Below, one piece after another: positions 62,138-64,000 of a stretch of 64,000 bases of DNA. Positions within the stretch are counted from its first letter, which is position 1; the number at the start of each line of letters is the position of its first letter. Below the pieces are notes generated by a model, which worked only from the letters and a program-made list of their open reading frames with translations, had not been told where the DNA came from and ran no database searches. The translations under genes and the position numbers were made by a program. This DNA is from Armatimonadota bacterium (GTDB lineage: Bacteria; Armatimonadota; Chthonomonadetes; Chthonomonadales; Chthonomonadaceae), in the NCBI GenBank assembly GCA_028871815.1, contig JAGWMJ010000004.1, positions 1-64,000 of the forward strand. Direction: 5' to 3'.

Positions 62138-63949
62138 ATGAGTCACAATTCTCCGCAGGCCGGTATCCGGAACTTTTGCATTATCGCGCACGTGGATCAT
62201 GGCAAGTCCACTCTTGCCGACCGGCTTCTGGAGACGACCAACACCATTAGCCAGCGCGCTATGCAGGCGCAGATGCTGGATACGATGGATTTGGAGCGCG
62301 AGCGCGGCATCACCATCAAGATGACTGCGGTACGGCTGCGTTATACCGCGCTTGACGGCCTGGAATACCAGTTCAACCTCATCGACACGCCGGGTCACGT
62401 AGATTTTACGTATGAGGTTTCACGCTCTTTGGCAGCCTGCGAGGGTGCCCTGCTGGTTGTGGATGCCGCGCAGGGAGTTGAGGCGCAAACCCTCGCGAAC
62501 GTGAATCTTGCGTATCAGCATCATCTAGCCCTTATTCCGGTCATCAACAAGATAGACCTGCCTGCCGCAGACCCGGAGCGCGTTCGGGAAGAGATCGAGA
62601 ACGTGCTGACGCTCGACGCGTCCGATGCCATACTCGCCAGCGCCAAACAGGGTGTGGGAATCCCCGAGATCCTAGAAGCGATTGTGCACCGCATTCCGCC
62701 TCCATCCGGGAATCCGGTTGCGCCCCTTCGCGCCCTGATCTTCGACAGCAAGTTCGATGCCTATCTGGGTGTCGTGTGCTACGTCCGTGTGGTCGATGGC
62801 GCCCTGGAGACGGGACAGCGTATTCGCTTCGCCGCATCCGGCGCCGAGTTTGAGGTTGACGAGGTGGGAACGTTTGCTCCGGAGCGAGTGATCGGCCGGC
62901 GCATCAATACCGGCGAGGTTGGCTTTGTGGCTGCCGGAGTCAAGACGATCGGCGATGCCCAGGTGGGTGACACGATCACGGAGGCCGGAAATCGCGACGT
63001 GCAGCCGCTGCCCGGCTACCGCACGGCAAAGCCCATGGTGTTTTGCGGCCTCTACCCCGTGGATGGCGCCGATTACCCAGACCTGAAGGAGGCGCTGCAG
63101 AGACTGCAGTTGAATGACGCTGCGCTCTCATTCGAGCCGGAAACTTCCGCCGCACTGGGTTTCGGCTATCGCTGCGGCTTCCTGGGACTTCTGCACATGG
63201 AGATTGTGCAGGAGCGGCTGGAGCGCGAGTTTGAGTTAGCGCTCATAGCAACATCGCCATCCGTGATCTACCGAATCTATCGCACCGATCAGAAGGTGCT
63301 GGAGATCGACAATCCGGCGCACTTTCCGAATCCCACCGGGATCACGCGGCTCGAGGAGCCGTTCGTGGCGGCGACGATACTGATGCCCAAGGAGTATGTG
63401 GGCACGATTATGGATCTTTGCCGCGATCGCCGCGGCGTATTCAAAAAGATGGAGTATCCCGCCACGGACCGCGTGATGTTGAGCTACGAACTCCCGATGG
63501 CCGAGATACTGATGGACTTCTTTGATCAACTGAAGTCGAGAACTCGCGGCTACGCCTCGTTTGATTATGAGCCGGCGGAGTATCTGGAATCGAACCTGGT
63601 GAAGATCGACATCCTGCTTAACGGGGAGCCCGTGGATGCGCTTTCGTTTATCACCCATCGTGACAAGGCGTACGGGCGCGGGCGGCAGTTTGCTGAGAAG
63701 TTGCGCGAGGTGGTGCCGCGCCAGCAGTTCGAGGTGCGGATACAGGCCGCAATCGGCGGCAAGGTGATAGCCGCCGAAACGGTCAAGCCCTTCCGCAAAA
63801 ACGTGATTGCAAAGTGTTACGGCGGTGACATTACGCGTAAGCGCAAGCTGATGGAGAAGCAGAAAGAGGGCAAGAAGCGGATGAAGCAGGTAGGCAGCAT
63901 CGAGATTCCGCAGGAGGCCTTCCTGAGTGTGCTGAAGATCGGCGGCTGA
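62138..63949 (+). CDS. lepA: Elongation factor 4 (LepA)
   Basis: A 603-residue ribosomal GTPase that helps ribosome assembly and mobilises stalled ribosomes. G1 [16 protein letters not shown]2 RERGITI, G3 [20 protein letters not shown] and G4 NKIDLP are intact. LepA-specific features include [14 protein letters not shown]-type sequence ([20 protein letters not shown]) and the C-terminal domain with [20 protein letters not shown] and [20 protein letters not shown]. Full length for the family. Confidence 0.97.
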   Translation: MSHNSPQAGIRNFCIIAHVDHGKSTLADRLLETTNTISQRAMQAQMLDTMDLERERGITIKMTAVRLRYTALDGLEYQFNLIDTPGHVDFTYEVSRSLAACEGALLVVDAAQGVEAQTLANVNLAYQHHLALIPVINKIDLPAADPERVREEIENVLTLDASDAILASAKQGVGIPEILEAIVHRIPPPSGNPVAPLRALIFDSKFDAYLGVVCYVRVVDGALETGQRIRFAASGAEFEVDEVGTFAPERVIGRRINTGEVGFVAAGVKTIGDAQVGDTITEAGNRDVQPLPGYRTAKPMVFCGLYPVDGADYPDLKEALQRLQLNDAALSFEPETSAALGFGYRCGFLGLLHMEIVQERLEREFELALIATSPSVIYRIYRTDQKVLEIDNPAHFPNPTGITRLEEPFVAATILMPKEYVGTIMDLCRDRRGVFKKMEYPATDRVMLSYELPMAEILMDFFDQLKSRTRGYASFDYEPAEYLESNLVKIDILLNGEPVDALSFITHRDKAYGRGRQFAEKLREVVPRQQFEVRIQAAIGGKVIAAETVKPFRKNVIAKCYGGDITRKRKLMEKQKEGKKRMKQVGSIEIPQEAFLSVLKIGG

Positions 63950-63977
63950 CTGGCTGCGACCGTAAGAGAGAACGGTG

Positions 63978-64000
63978 ATGATTCGCAAAAGTGAGACGAT
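63978..64000 (+). CDS. Possible start of a further gene, cut by the window edge
   Basis: An ATG at 63978 (GTG at 63975) preceded by AGAGAGAA and followed by MIRKSET until the edge. Too short to identify; it may be the next gene after lepA. Confidence 0.25.

Overview
The window is chromosomal, GC-rich bacterial DNA with tight, often overlapping genes and frequent GTG/TTG starts. Most signals suggest a member of Armatimonadota or a close relative. These are short prepilin-like proteins with an N-terminal cleavage/methylation helix, three Gfo/Idh/MocA oxidoreductases, two DinB-type proteins, a SigH-like sigma factor, NamZ (DUF1343) and GHL10-type secreted hydrolases, diaminopimelate-type lysine and peptidoglycan genes, and an ATP synthase with two b-type subunits. 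This assignment is inference; no rRNA is present. I saw no transposase, phage gene or CRISPR array.

Layout. 1-10 kb: the tail of an RHS/YD-repeat protein at the edge, Gfo/Idh oxidoreductases, an O-methyltransferase, three small four-helix membrane proteins, a prepilin, DUF92, 3-methyladenine glycosylase and a Ca2+/H+ antiporter. 9.8-15 kb: a fusion of a MogA/MoaB domain with the C-terminal domain of the nickel-pincer cyclometallase LarC, then a ROK kinase, an SRPBCC protein, DinB and a phosphopantetheinyl transferase. 14.7-16.7 kb: a stand-alone ACT-type regulator coupled to aspartate kinase. 16.7-26.8 kb: an F-type ATP synthase cluster (Z, I, a, c, b, b', delta, alpha, gamma) interrupted between alpha and gamma by a secreted protein and a coiled-coil/oxidoreductase fusion. 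Beta and epsilon are not in the window. 26.8-31 kb: dapF, a small unknown gene, a GHL10-type protein and NamZ, suggesting cell-wall work.

31-32 kb holds a candidate stand-alone structured RNA with a near-consensus promoter and a 15-bp terminator hairpin. 32-48 kb: accDA, pheA, tRNA-Leu(TAA), radC, an aspartate-type aminotransferase, rnc coupled to a methylthioadenosine salvage operon (mtnP-mtnA-apt), DinB, a histone-deacetylase-like protein, a CDF transporter, a decayed AbiEi-like antitoxin beside tRNA-Val(TAC), alr and a possible PD-(D/E)XK protein. 48-64 kb: a KimA-type potassium permease coupled to a STAS-USP protein, nadC-birA, a prepilin, a low-complexity unknown protein, an M42 peptidase, a SigH-like sigma factor, recD2, a DHDPS-family aldolase and lepA.

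The genes serve mainly energy (ATP synthase), amino-acid and wall precursors (lysC, dapF, alr, pheA), cofactors and fatty acids (nadC, birA, accDA) and sulfur/purine salvage. The strongest unusual items are the Mog-LarC fusion, the interrupted ATP synthase operon with its internally initiated fusion protein, the large insertion in the alpha subunit, and the candidate RNA at 31.1-31.5 kb. Four promoters (10809, 14714, 31040, 57279) share a TTGNNA-N17-TATNNT architecture, which makes the RNA call more credible.
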